64,000 nt of DNA from Methylotenera sp965234545 (GCA_965234545.1 OZ248348.1:1612001-1676000); one strand, 5' to 3'. Positions 54,769 through 63,939 are shown, counted from the stretch's first letter. Made by a program: numbers and translations. The notes: generated by a model from the letters alone, not told the origin.

Positions 54769-55801
54769 ACTGATGCATAAGCCGCGTGGTGTCGTTTTAC
54801 TTGGCTTGTTGTTTATCTTGATGCTGGCCAGTGTTGTCTTGCTTATGTCGGTTTTAGATGCAAAAGGCGTGAAATTGGAACGCGACAAAAAAACGCTGGC
54901 ATCCTTGGCCCAAGCTAAAGCGGCTTTAATTGGCTGGTCCGCCGCCAATGCCAGCATGCCCGGCAGCCTACCTTGCCCAGACACCAGCAACACAGGATCC
55001 TCCGGTTCATGCGGTGCAGCTAGCGGCAGCATAGGTCGATTGCCATGGAAAACACTGGGTTTAAGTGACTTGCGCGACGGCGATGGCGAATGCTTGTGGT
55101 ATGCTTTATCGCCTATTTATCGGAACACGCTGGCCGTTAGCAACCGCAGCGGCAGCAACGTATTAAACAGTCAAGTTGCCGCAAAAATAACCGTGCACGA
55201 CTCAGCGGGCTCAGCACTAGGCGCATCCGTCAACCCGGTCATTGCCGTGATTATGGCCCCCAGAGCCAAACTGAATCATCAAAGCCGAGTTACTAGCAGC
55301 GCCGTTTGCAGTGGCAATAACTTGGCGGCCAATTACCTTGAGGCGGCACTAGGCATCAATAACGCCAGCGGCAATCAGATTAATGGGCAATACAGTTTTA
55401 TAGCCGGCGCAAACAGCGAGACGTTTAATGATCAGTTAACTTACATTACGGCCACGGAATTTTACCAAGTGGTCCGTAAGCGCCTAGTGAAAGAGCTGTT
55501 AGGGCAAGGTGACACGCATGCCGGGCCAACAAAATATTTTGACATTAACCACGCCTACCCATGCCCAGCGGCGACCAACAATGGCGCTGCCGATTGCAGT
55601 CGACTGGTCGGTTTTATCAACAACAGTGGCATGGGCTTGCAATACGCCAACCTGGGCAATTGGTTAGCAAACAACGGTTGGTTTGCTATGGCCAATTACC
55701 AATATGCCGACCCATCTCGCATCCGAATAAGTTTGGTCGATACGCTAGGCGGCTATTATTGTGATACAAACGCCAACAGCGTGACTTGTGGACTACCCTA
55801 A
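54755..55801 (+). CDS. GspK/PilX-like pseudopilin with LPCP motif
   Basis: The 348-residue protein starts MRMSKLMHKPRGVVLLGLL, a prepilin-like leader and hydrophobic helix without the usual Glu at +5, as in GspK. After the helix comes AALIGWSAAN and SLPCPD, then LPWKTLGLSDLRDGDGECLWYA and a large Cys-containing periplasmic domain. ATG 54755 has GGGGAG upstream, so I prefer it to 54710. Six or more cysteines could form disulfides. It may cap a filament tip; this is inference from GspK. Confidence 0.7.
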   Translation: MRMSKLMHKPRGVVLLGLLFILMLASVVLLMSVLDAKGVKLERDKKTLASLAQAKAALIGWSAANASMPGSLPCPDTSNTGSSGSCGAASGSIGRLPWKTLGLSDLRDGDGECLWYALSPIYRNTLAVSNRSGSNVLNSQVAAKITVHDSAGSALGASVNPVIAVIMAPRAKLNHQSRVTSSAVCSGNNLAANYLEAALGINNASGNQINGQYSFIAGANSETFNDQLTYITATEFYQVVRKRLVKELLGQGDTHAGPTKYFDINHAYPCPAATNNGAADCSRLVGFINNSGMGLQYANLGNWLANNGWFAMANYQYADPSRIRISLVDTLGGYYCDTNANSVTCGLP

Positions 55802-55803
55802 GA

Positions 55804-56511
55804 ATGGCCAGGAAGGTTAAACAGGCGTACGGATTTAGCTTGGTTGAAATGGCCATCGTGCTGGTCATTTTAGGTTTAATGCTAGGCGGCCTAGTCTTGC
55901 CACTGACGGCGCAAATCGATCAAAATCACCGTACGCAAACACGGCTATCAATAGCAGAAATTCAAGCAGCCTTACTGGGTTTCGCTTTGCTAAATGGCCG
56001 CTTACCTTGCCCGGCATCGGCCAACTCAAATGGCGTTGAAGACCCACTAGGTGGCGGCATCTGCAATCACCCATACGACGGATTTGTACCCGCGGTTACT
56101 TTAAGCATACGCCCGACTGACGCCGACGGCTTCGCCCTGGATGGCTGGGGCAGTGGAGCCAACAACCGCCTACGCTATGCCGTCACCACAGCCAACAGCA
56201 GCGCCTTTACTACCGACATTAACAGCCTATCGCTGAATCCCAATTTACGCATTTGTGCCGCTGCCGCCAATATTAGTGCCACCGCATGCCACGCCAGCGT
56301 CACGACTTTAAGTGCCAGCGCCGTGGCCGTAGTGATATCATCCGGTAAAACCAATCTGGCCAACACGGCCAGTGACGAAGAAGCCGCTAACAGGGATAAT
56401 AATATTACTTTTGTCAGCCACGAGCCCACTAGCCAGTTTGATGACCAGCTCAGCTGGTTGTCTTATCCCTTGCTAGCGCACGAACTGGTCAATGCCGGAA
56501 AGCTACCTTAA
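55804..56511 (+). CDS. Type IV prepilin-like protein with LPCP motif
   Basis: A 235-residue protein with a classical leader: MARKVKQAYG, cleavage, then FSLVEMAIVLVILGLMLGG with Glu at +5. It continues with AALLGFALLNGRLPCPA, FVPAVTLSIRPTDADG and DGWGSGANNRLRYAV, the same order as in the preceding pseudopilin and reminiscent of the GspG DPWG loop. The ATG at 55804 is used; an upstream in-frame TTG at 55786 lies inside the previous gene. It would need a prepilin peptidase encoded elsewhere. Confidence 0.82.
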   Translation: MARKVKQAYGFSLVEMAIVLVILGLMLGGLVLPLTAQIDQNHRTQTRLSIAEIQAALLGFALLNGRLPCPASANSNGVEDPLGGGICNHPYDGFVPAVTLSIRPTDADGFALDGWGSGANNRLRYAVTTANSSAFTTDINSLSLNPNLRICAAAANISATACHASVTTLSASAVAVVISSGKTNLANTASDEEAANRDNNITFVSHEPTSQFDDQLSWLSYPLLAHELVNAGKLP

Positions 56512-56515
56512 ACCT

Positions 56516-57292
56516 ATGAACGACAACCAACTATTACGCTACAGCCGCCACATGCTGTTGCCACAAATCGGCTACGAAGGCCAAGAAAAACTGGTCAACC
56601 GCCATGCCTTAATCGTAGGCGCGGGCGGCTTGGGTTCGCCGGCTGCTTTGTATTTGGCCGCCAGTGGCGTTGGCACATTAACGATTTGTGATTTTGATGC
56701 GGTGGATTTAAGCAATTTACAACGGCAGATTATTCACAGCATGGCGCGCCTAGGCATGAACAAAGCGCAGTCGGCCAAGCAAGCCATCGCTGAAATCAAC
56801 CCCGACATCAGTGTGCACGCCATAGAAGAAAAAGCCGACGAAGCAACCATGACTGCATTAGTTGAAAAAGCCGATGTGGTGCTCGATTGCAGCGATAATT
56901 TTGCCACCCGTTACAGTTTAAATCGCCTCTGCGTGGCCCTAAAAAAACCACTGGTATCGGGCGCCGCCATCGGTTTTGAAGGGCAAATTACCGTTTACGA
57001 TATGCGTAACAGCAACAGCCCTTGTTACCACTGCTTGTTCCCCGACAGCAGTGAAATCAGTGGCGAAGACAACGCCATGCGCTGTGCTAGCCACGGGGTG
57101 TTTGCGCCACTGGTGGGCATCGTGGGCACGACCCAAGCCGCTGAAGCATTGAAGTTATTGATGGGCATAGGTGAGAGTTTGCAAGGCCGTTTGCTCTTGC
57201 TCGATGCACTTAGTATGGAATGGCACACCATTAAGCTCAACCCAGACCCAGCCTGCCGTGTATGCGGCGAAGGTCACTTAGCCGCGCAATAA
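56516..57292 (+). CDS. moeB: MoeB/ThiF-type sulfur-carrier adenylyltransferase
   Basis: The 258-residue E1-like enzyme adenylates the C-terminal Gly-Gly of MoaD or ThiS. It has RYSRHMLLPQIG, the ATP loop GAGGLGSPAALYLA, DCSDNFATRY, zinc cysteines CYHC and CRVC, and CASHGVFAPLVG. It begins four bases after the pseudopilin stop, so it may share that transcript; ATG 56516 is preferred over 56492, which is inside the prepilin gene. With moaA, mobA and moeA in the same window, a role in Moco synthesis is likely, but ThiF function cannot be excluded. Confidence 0.92.
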   Translation: MNDNQLLRYSRHMLLPQIGYEGQEKLVNRHALIVGAGGLGSPAALYLAASGVGTLTICDFDAVDLSNLQRQIIHSMARLGMNKAQSAKQAIAEINPDISVHAIEEKADEATMTALVEKADVVLDCSDNFATRYSLNRLCVALKKPLVSGAAIGFEGQITVYDMRNSNSPCYHCLFPDSSEISGEDNAMRCASHGVFAPLVGIVGTTQAAEALKLLMGIGESLQGRLLLLDALSMEWHTIKLNPDPACRVCGEGHLAAQ

Positions 57293-57323
57293 ATTGCGCA
57301 TAGGCTGTGTTAAAATAACGGCC

Positions 57324-60167
57324 ATGACAACGCACACCACCCCGCTCGACACACCCGCGATTAAAGAGCTCGCCAAATCATTTGACCCCAAAACCATAGA
57401 AAGCCATTGGTATCAATTTTGGGAGAGCAAAGGCTATTACGCGGCTGGCTTAGACCAATCCAAGCAAAACCATTTTTGCATATTGCTGCCGCCACCTAAT
57501 GTTACCGGCACCTTGCACATGGGTCACGGTTTTAACCAAACCTTGATGGATGCACTGACCCGCTACCACCGCATGGCAGGCGACAACACGCTATGGCAAC
57601 CGGGTACCGATCACGCCGGTATCGCCACACAAATTGTGGTGGAACGTCAGTTGGATGCACAAGGGGTATCGCGCCACGATTTAGGCCGCGAGAAATTCTT
57701 AGAGAAAGTCTGGGAATGGAAAGAATACTCAGGCGGCACCATCACCAAGCAAATGCGCCGTTTAGGCACCTCGCCGGATTGGTCACGCGAGCGCTTCACC
57801 ATGGATGCCGGCTTAAATAAAACGGTGACTGAAAGCTTTGTTCGCCTATACAACGAAGGCCTGATTTACCGCGGTAAACGCTTGGTCAATTGGGACGTCA
57901 AGCTAGGCACGGCGGTGTCCGATTTGGAAGTGGTGCAGGAAGAAGAAGACGGCTTCATGTGGCACATCCATTACCCCTTAGCCGATGGTTCTGGCCATTT
58001 AACGGTGGCCACGACTCGCCCAGAAACCATGTTGGGTGACGTGGCGGTGATGGTGCACCCGGACGATGCGCGTTATAAAAAACTGATCGGTCAAAAGGTA
58101 ACACTGCCTTTGTGCGATCGCGAGATTCCAATTATTGCCGACGATTACGTGGACATGGAATTCGGTACCGGCGTGGTAAAAGTGACGCCTGCGCATGACT
58201 TCAATGACTACGCGGTCGGTCAGCGCCACCAATTGCCCATAATCGGCATATTAAATTTAGCCGGCTTTGTGAACGACAGTGCGCCTAAAGCTTACCAAGG
58301 TTTAGAGCGCTTTGCCGCCCGCAAACAAGTGGTGGCCGATTTAGAAGCGCAAGGCTATTTAGTCAAAATCGACAAACACAAATTAAAAGTGCCGCGCGGC
58401 GACCGCACCGGCGTGGTGATTGAACCCATGCTCACCGACCAATGGTTTGTGGCCATGAGCAAACCGGCAGCGGACGGCAAATCAATTACGCAAAAAGCTT
58501 TGGACGTGGTGGCCAGCGGCGAAATTAAGTTTTACCCAGAAAACTGGGTCAACACCTATAACCAATGGCTAAACAACATTCAAGATTGGTGTATTTCGCG
58601 CCAATTATGGTGGGGCCATCAAATCCCTGCATGGTATAGCGATGCCGGCAAAGTCTACGTAGCGCAGGACGAAGCCACCGCCAAACGCTTGGCAGAAAAA
58701 GACGGTTACAGCGGGGAGTTAACCCGTGACAACGATGTATTGGATACTTGGTATTCGTCTGCCTTATGGCCGTTCTCCACACTAGATTGGACCGGCGATG
58801 CAGAAAAAGACGCGGCCAATCAGGCCTTGCAACAATACCTGCCCTCTAGCGTCTTGGTGACCGGCTTTGACATCATCTTTTTCTGGGTGGCGCGCATGGT
58901 CATGATGACCAAGCACATCACCGGCAAAATCCCTTTTAAACACGTCTACGTGCACGGTTTGATACGCGATGCCGAAGGCCAAAAGATGAGTAAATCCAAG
59001 GGCAACGTGCTGGATCCCATCGATTTAATTGATGGCATCAGCTTGGAAGACTTAATCAAGAAACGCACCACCGGCTTGATGAATCCTAAAGATGCACCGA
59101 AGATAGAAAAGCACACCCGCAAAGAATTTCCCAATGGCATCAATGCTTACGGCACCGATGCCTTGCGCTTTACTTTTGCCGCCTTAGCCTCACCCGGCCG
59201 CGACATTAAATTTGATTTGCAACGCTGCGATGGCTACCGCAATTTCTGTAATAAATTATGGAATGCCACGCGCTTTGTCTTGATGAATACCGAGGGCCAA
59301 GATAATGGGTTTGATGCCGCCACTTGCGGTGAAGGCGGGCGTAAATTCTCTGCAGCCGACCGTTGGATAGTCAGCATCTTGCAACGCACGGAAGCGGAAG
59401 TGGAACGTGCCTTTGAGGATTACCGTTTTGACTTGGCCGCTAAAGCCATCTACGAATTCGTTTGGGATGAGTATTGCGATTGGTATTTAGAGTTAGCTAA
59501 AGTGCAAATTCAACAAGGCCTTGAGGCCGAACAACGCGCGACCCGTCGCACCTTATTGCGCGTGTTGGAAACCGTGTTGCGTTTGGCGCACCCCATCATG
59601 CCATTTATCACCGAAGAAATTTGGCAAACCATCGCGCCCATGACAGAAAAACACGGCGCCAGCATCATGTTGGAAGCTTACCCTAAAGCGCAAGCCGACA
59701 AGATCGATGAGCAATCCGAAGCGTGGGTGGCACAACTCAAACAAATGGTCGATGCCTGCCGCAGTTTGCGCGGCGAAATGAGCATCTCACCGGCTGCACG
59801 CGTGCCGCTGGTGGCATCTGGCAATGCAGAAAAATTAACGGCTTACGCCCCGTATTTAAAAGCCTTGGCCAAGTTAGAAGAAGTCAGCATCGTGGCCGAC
59901 TTACCGGAAGCCGACGCCCCCGTGATGTTGGTGGACGATTTCAAACTGATGTTGAAAGTGGAAATCGACGTCGCTGCGGAGAAAGAACGCTTAGGCAAAG
60001 AAGCAGCCAGATTGGAAGCAGAAATCAGTAAAGCCAACGCCAAATTAAACAATGAAAGCTTTGTCGCTAGAGCGCCCGCCGAAGTGGTGGCACAAGAAAA
60101 AGCCCGGGTGGCGGAGTTTGGTGCGAACTTAGAAAAACTGCTTAGCCAATTGGCTAAATTGAAGTAG
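57324..60167 (+). CDS. valS: Valyl-tRNA synthetase
   Basis: A 947-residue class I synthetase with the HIGH-type motif PPNVTGTLHMGHGF, KMSKSKGNVLDP, the CP1 editing domain (TTRPETMLGDVAV), the anticodon domain and a C-terminal coiled coil. The ATG at 57324 (MTTHTTPL) is preferred to the in-frame 57294 start, which lies two bases after moeB. Length and motifs are normal. Confidence 0.98.
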   Translation: MTTHTTPLDTPAIKELAKSFDPKTIESHWYQFWESKGYYAAGLDQSKQNHFCILLPPPNVTGTLHMGHGFNQTLMDALTRYHRMAGDNTLWQPGTDHAGIATQIVVERQLDAQGVSRHDLGREKFLEKVWEWKEYSGGTITKQMRRLGTSPDWSRERFTMDAGLNKTVTESFVRLYNEGLIYRGKRLVNWDVKLGTAVSDLEVVQEEEDGFMWHIHYPLADGSGHLTVATTRPETMLGDVAVMVHPDDARYKKLIGQKVTLPLCDREIPIIADDYVDMEFGTGVVKVTPAHDFNDYAVGQRHQLPIIGILNLAGFVNDSAPKAYQGLERFAARKQVVADLEAQGYLVKIDKHKLKVPRGDRTGVVIEPMLTDQWFVAMSKPAADGKSITQKALDVVASGEIKFYPENWVNTYNQWLNNIQDWCISRQLWWGHQIPAWYSDAGKVYVAQDEATAKRLAEKDGYSGELTRDNDVLDTWYSSALWPFSTLDWTGDAEKDAANQALQQYLPSSVLVTGFDIIFFWVARMVMMTKHITGKIPFKHVYVHGLIRDAEGQKMSKSKGNVLDPIDLIDGISLEDLIKKRTTGLMNPKDAPKIEKHTRKEFPNGINAYGTDALRFTFAALASPGRDIKFDLQRCDGYRNFCNKLWNATRFVLMNTEGQDNGFDAATCGEGGRKFSAADRWIVSILQRTEAEVERAFEDYRFDLAAKAIYEFVWDEYCDWYLELAKVQIQQGLEAEQRATRRTLLRVLETVLRLAHPIMPFITEEIWQTIAPMTEKHGASIMLEAYPKAQADKIDEQSEAWVAQLKQMVDACRSLRGEMSISPAARVPLVASGNAEKLTAYAPYLKALAKLEEVSIVADLPEADAPVMLVDDFKLMLKVEIDVAAEKERLGKEAARLEAEISKANAKLNNESFVARAPAEVVAQEKARVAEFGANLEKLLSQLAKLK

Positions 60168-60177
60168 CGGATTGGAT

Positions 60178-60414
60178 TTAACTACTGCGTTTTTTTATGT
60201 AAAAGGTAAACACGCCATCCACCGTGTCTAGGTGCAAAAGCTCGTGGCCGGTTTGCTGACAAAATGCATTGAAGTCTTTGACCGCCCCTTTGTCCGTCGC
60301 CATCACTTTTAACACCTGAGTTGCTTCAATTTCACTCAAGCCTTTTTTGCAGCGCAAGATGGGCAGGGGGCAGTTCAGCCCTCTGGCATCGACTTCTTTA
60401 GCAAATTCCATCAT
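60178..60414 (-). CDS. tusA: TusA/SirA family sulfur carrier
   Basis: The 78-residue protein has the TusA core VDARGLNCPLPILRCKKGL with the sulfur-binding cysteine in CPLP. Such proteins carry persulfide for tRNA thiolation or Moco-enzyme maturation. Its start overlaps the stop of the upstream rhodanese gene as ATGA, which suggests the two proteins work together. Confidence 0.92.
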   Translation of the reverse strand: MMEFAKEVDARGLNCPLPILRCKKGLSEIEATQVLKVMATDKGAVKDFNAFCQQTGHELLHLDTVDGVFTFYIKKRSS

Positions 60415-60749
60415 TTGTTTTTAACCGCTTGGTAGTCTACAAAAGGCAATCCGGCTCTGCCCCAAGCCAAAATACCGCCGGTTAAATTGTAAACATTTTT
60501 ACTGCCCAACTCCGCCGCGTAGGCGGCGGCATGCCCTGAGCGCACGCCGCTGTGGCAATAAAAAACGGTGGTGTCGGCTTTAGGCAAGCTGGCAAATTGC
60601 GCGGGCAACATGGCCAAAGGAATGTGCACGGCGTTAGCAAGCATGCCGCGCACCACTTCGTCTATATTGCGCACATCGACTAAAAGTAAGCTTTTATCGG
60701 CCATCATGCTGTGCAGCGCATCGGCTGAAATTTCACTGAAACTGTTCAT
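60411..60749 (-). CDS. Single-domain rhodanese
   Basis: A 112-residue rhodanese with the persulfide-forming cysteine in FYCHSGVRSGHA and the N-terminal LLLVDVRNIDE. It has no signal peptide, so it is cytoplasmic, and may load sulfur onto the overlapping TusA-like protein. GGCGGTATTAAATG precedes the start. Confidence 0.92.
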   Translation of the reverse strand: MNSFSEISADALHSMMADKSLLLVDVRNIDEVVRGMLANAVHIPLAMLPAQFASLPKADTTVFYCHSGVRSGHAAAYAAELGSKNVYNLTGGILAWGRAGLPFVDYQAVKNK

Positions 60750-60888
60750 TTAATACCGCCTTAATTAATTCAAAACCATCATAACAATTTTGCCCTAGCG
60801 CTGCACCTAGAATAAATAAACCACCTATATTCAGCCATCGGCCTATGATGGACTGCTAAAGGTTTACTAATTATTAAGGGGAACTCAG

Positions 60889-61008
60889 ATGGCCAAAGGA
60901 CAAGAGCGCAGCAACAAAGAAGTCAAAAAACCGAAAAAAGACAAAAAAGTGGTGGTGGTCAGTGGCGGCCTCATCCCAAGCCGTGCATCTGTACCCATTA
61001 AGAAATAA
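60889..61008 (+). CDS. Small basic protein, 39 residues
   Basis: MAKGQERSNKEVKKPKKDKK begins this Lys-rich protein, which ends VPIKK. Ribosome site AAGGGGA lies six bases before the ATG. Similar MAKGQ-x2-SNKE-x-KKPK small proteins occur in many proteobacteria without known function (recalled family resemblance, not searched). It could bind nucleic acid. Confidence 0.75.
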   Translation: MAKGQERSNKEVKKPKKDKKVVVVSGGLIPSRASVPIKK

Positions 61009-61016
61009 ATGCGCCA

Positions 61017-62246
61017 TTAAGTCAGTTGATGCAATTCCAATTTTCTTAATTTAGGCGCCAATTTAGCCGTTACACCAACCACGGCCAGGGTCATTAAGCC
61101 GCCAAACAATACCGATGGCACCAAGCCCATAAAGCGGGCAGCCAGGCCAGATTCGAACGCCCCCAACTCATTAGATGAGCCGATGAAAATGCCGTTAATG
61201 GCCGACACGCGCCCACGCATGGCATCGGGGGTAGCCAATTGCAATATGCTGGTGCGCATCACCACCGAAATCCCATCAAACACACCGGACAGCAATAACA
61301 GTAGCGCCGCCACCCAATAAGACTGGCTAAGCGCAAAGCCTATGATGCTAAAGCCAAAGCCGGCCACCGCGCCTAATAACCAACGGCCGGCATGGTAATT
61401 AATCGGGTGTCGAGTTAACCATAAACCCGTCATGATGGCGCCCACTGCCGGCGCCGCGCGCAATATGCCCAAGCTTTCTGGGCCCAATTGATACACCTCG
61501 TTGATGAAGGCTGGCAACATGGCCACCGCCCCGCCAAACAACACAGCAAACATGTCCAAAGATAATGCGCTAAAAACAATTTGGTTGCTGTAAACAAAGC
61601 GCAAGCCTTGACCTATGCTGGTAAAGATAGGCGGGCTGTCTGAGGCAGGGGACGGCTCTTTAATTTTAATCGACCACATGGCGATGGCTGCCCCTAGGCA
61701 AAACACCGTGGCCAAACCGTAGGCCGCAGTTTTGCTGGCATAGCCTACCAACAAACCACCGATAGCCGGTCCTATGATTAAACCGGCCTGAAAGACCGAA
61801 CTGCTGATGCCCGAGGCCCGATTGTAGGCTTCCCTAGGCAGGATTAAAGCAAACAAGGTGCTGTAACTTGGCGCAATAAACGCGCGCTCTATACCGGTCA
61901 ACATAATGGAACCGTAGATCCATAAATGCGCGTTTTCACTGCTGCCTATCACGCCCATCGCCAGCATGGTCAAGGTGAAGGCGTTGATGGCCAAGGTCAG
62001 CGCCGACAACGCCCCAAAGAAACGCCGCGAGCAAAAATGGTCCACTGCATGCCCTGCAAACAGCGCGCAGGCAAAATAGGGTATGGCCTCAGCTAAACCA
62101 ATTAATCCCAAGGCCAAGGTGTCGTGGGTAATTTCATAAATATGCCAACCCACTGCCACGGCCATCATTTGATAGGCCAGCACCATGAGCACGCGAAAAA
62201 TCAGTAACTTTAGAAAAGCGTGCTTATGCAGGGTAAATATATTCAT
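61017..62246 (-). CDS. MFS transporter, DHA3/EntS-like
   Basis: A 409-residue permease with twelve predicted membrane segments. The first half has AVAVGWHIYEITHDTLALGLIGLAEAIP and the loop GHAVDHFCSRR, as in MFS exporters related to EntS and macrolide pumps. The substrate cannot be read from the sequence. It is convergent with the small basic protein gene (gap 8 bases). Confidence 0.85.
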   Translation of the reverse strand: MNIFTLHKHAFLKLLIFRVLMVLAYQMMAVAVGWHIYEITHDTLALGLIGLAEAIPYFACALFAGHAVDHFCSRRFFGALSALTLAINAFTLTMLAMGVIGSSENAHLWIYGSIMLTGIERAFIAPSYSTLFALILPREAYNRASGISSSVFQAGLIIGPAIGGLLVGYASKTAAYGLATVFCLGAAIAMWSIKIKEPSPASDSPPIFTSIGQGLRFVYSNQIVFSALSLDMFAVLFGGAVAMLPAFINEVYQLGPESLGILRAAPAVGAIMTGLWLTRHPINYHAGRWLLGAVAGFGFSIIGFALSQSYWVAALLLLLSGVFDGISVVMRTSILQLATPDAMRGRVSAINGIFIGSSNELGAFESGLAARFMGLVPSVLFGGLMTLAVVGVTAKLAPKLRKLELHQLT

Positions 62247-62412
62247 GGCTCAAGTGATGCAATCAATTTACGGTTAAAATACCAATGTTAGTGCAGTGAA
62301 TAAGGCAGTAAGCAAGCGCCTCAAGCCCTTGCCGATGAGTCGTCATTGACCTAGTGTGACTCTGCCGCTATAGATTAGGCGCACTAACACCCACTATTGT
62401 AATGAATGCAGA

Positions 62413-62757
62413 CTAGGCTAACTTTAGTGCCGCTTTTATGCGTCTAAACGTTTGGCTAAAAATATTGCCATCCAATTTGTAATGTTTGTGCAGCGCTTGC
62501 TTCACTTCCCAGGTAGCGGTCATGCCAGCAGGAAAAGTCACCAAATCGCCTTTAGCAAAACGAACGGCTTTGCCACCGGCTGGGGTAATCACGCACTCGC
62601 CTGCCAAAATGTAAGCGATTTCTTGCTCAGGAAAAGTCCAAGGGAACACCGACACTTCTTTTTGCCAAGTAGGCCATTTGGTGACGTTTAATGCATCCAA
62701 ACGGGCTTGATCGGGCTTGCTTTCTACGACGATATTCTTATCTGCAGCTTGGCTCAT
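62413..62757 (-). CDS. Cupin-domain protein (EutQ-like/DUF861)
   Basis: A 114-residue single-domain cupin. The motif FPWTFPEQEIAYILAGE then GDLVTFPAGMTATWEV matches the DUF861 (EutQ-like) cupins. The usual metal histidines are mostly absent, so catalysis is uncertain. The ATG at 62757 (MSQAADKN) is used; the longer frame to 62808 lacks a ribosome site. Confidence 0.85.
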   Translation of the reverse strand: MSQAADKNIVVESKPDQARLDALNVTKWPTWQKEVSVFPWTFPEQEIAYILAGECVITPAGGKAVRFAKGDLVTFPAGMTATWEVKQALHKHYKLDGNIFSQTFRRIKAALKLA

Positions 62758-62869
62758 GGTGACTTTCTTCAGTGATTTAAGGTGCGCTATTTTAGCATTG
62801 ATAGGCAATTGTTATGGGAAACTGGCTTAAGGAGTAAAATAGCCATTTTAGCAATTAGCCTCACATTTT

Positions 62870-63838
62870 ATGCGCATTAGCTTAGAAGAAGCCGCCAGCA
62901 AACTACAGCTAGGTGAATTGGTGGCCATCCCCACCGAAACAGTATACGGACTAGCGGCCGATGCCAGCAATGACCTCGCCCTGGCTAAAATTTTCAGCAC
63001 CAAACAACGCCCGGCCGATCACCCATTGATCGTGCACATTAGCGATGTGAGCCAAGTGCCCAATTGGGCCAGTGTTTTTCCGGAAACAGCCATCAAGCTG
63101 GCCCAAGCATTTTGGCCTGGTCCCCTCACCTTAATTTTGCCAGCAAAAAACCATGTGTCTAAGGTGGTAAGAGGCGGCGAAGCGACCATAGCGCTGCGCA
63201 TCCCGAATCACCCACTCACCTTGGCCTTATTAAAACTCAGTCAATTAAGTGTGGCTGCCCCATCGGCCAACTTATTCACGCAACTGAGTCCAACCACGGC
63301 CGATCATGTTGAAGCCGGCTTAGGCGCAGACATGCCAGTATTAGACGGTGGTGCCTGCCAAGTTGGCATCGAATCCAGCATCGTCAGCGTCGCCGTGGAT
63401 GGCTCATGGCAGTTGCTGCGCCCCGGCATGATCAGCGAGGCCGACATCAGCCGCGTGGCTGGCCAAGCGCAACAATCGGCTAGCAATCACACATCCTTAG
63501 CCACTGCACCTAAAGCCCCCGGGCAACATGCACTCCACTATTCGCCGCGCACGCCATTGTTGTTATTTAAAGATAGAGCCAGCTTGATACTGGGCAGTGA
63601 ACAGTGCCAACAATCGGGCCTTCGTTGCGCTGCCTTGCTCATAGGCCCAGGTGAACAACCGAACTGCCAGACAACCCAATTAAATAGCGTACCGGCAGTA
63701 GTGGCCGAGCAGCTATACAGCACTTTGCATGATTTAGACGAGCTTAAGGTGGACCGATTGTTAGTGCAATTACCGGCAGCCAGCCCAGAATGGGTGGCCG
63801 TGTTAGACCGATTGCAACGAGCAGGCCACAGCAAATAA
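62870..63838 (+). CDS. L-threonylcarbamoyladenylate synthase, Sua5 type
   Basis: The 322-residue enzyme makes threonylcarbamoyl-AMP for the t6A37 modification of tRNAs. It has the YrdC domain (PTETVYGLAADAS, FSTKQRPADHPL, FWPGPLTL, APSANLFTQLSPT) and the extra C-terminal Sua5 domain after the linker APGQHALHYSPRTPL, so it is the long Sua5 rather than the short TsaC form. Confidence 0.95.
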   Translation: MRISLEEAASKLQLGELVAIPTETVYGLAADASNDLALAKIFSTKQRPADHPLIVHISDVSQVPNWASVFPETAIKLAQAFWPGPLTLILPAKNHVSKVVRGGEATIALRIPNHPLTLALLKLSQLSVAAPSANLFTQLSPTTADHVEAGLGADMPVLDGGACQVGIESSIVSVAVDGSWQLLRPGMISEADISRVAGQAQQSASNHTSLATAPKAPGQHALHYSPRTPLLLFKDRASLILGSEQCQQSGLRCAALLIGPGEQPNCQTTQLNSVPAVVAEQLYSTLHDLDELKVDRLLVQLPAASPEWVAVLDRLQRAGHSK

Positions 63839-63885
63839 GGCTAAATTTCTAGCATCGCATCGGCGATTTAAGGCTTGCGCACGAT

Positions 63886-63906
63886 GCAAAATTGGCGTAA
63901 TTTTGC
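63886..63906. promoter_or_regulatory. Perfect 8-base inverted repeat upstream of the last gene
   Basis: GCAAAATT-GGCGT-AATTTTGC has eight-base arms and a five-base centre, ending 33 bases before the start codon at 63940. It looks like a dimeric repressor operator; no T tract makes a terminator unlikely. Confidence 0.4.
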
Positions 63907-63939
63907 TACTTAAATACGGCATTAACTATGGAGATAGCC

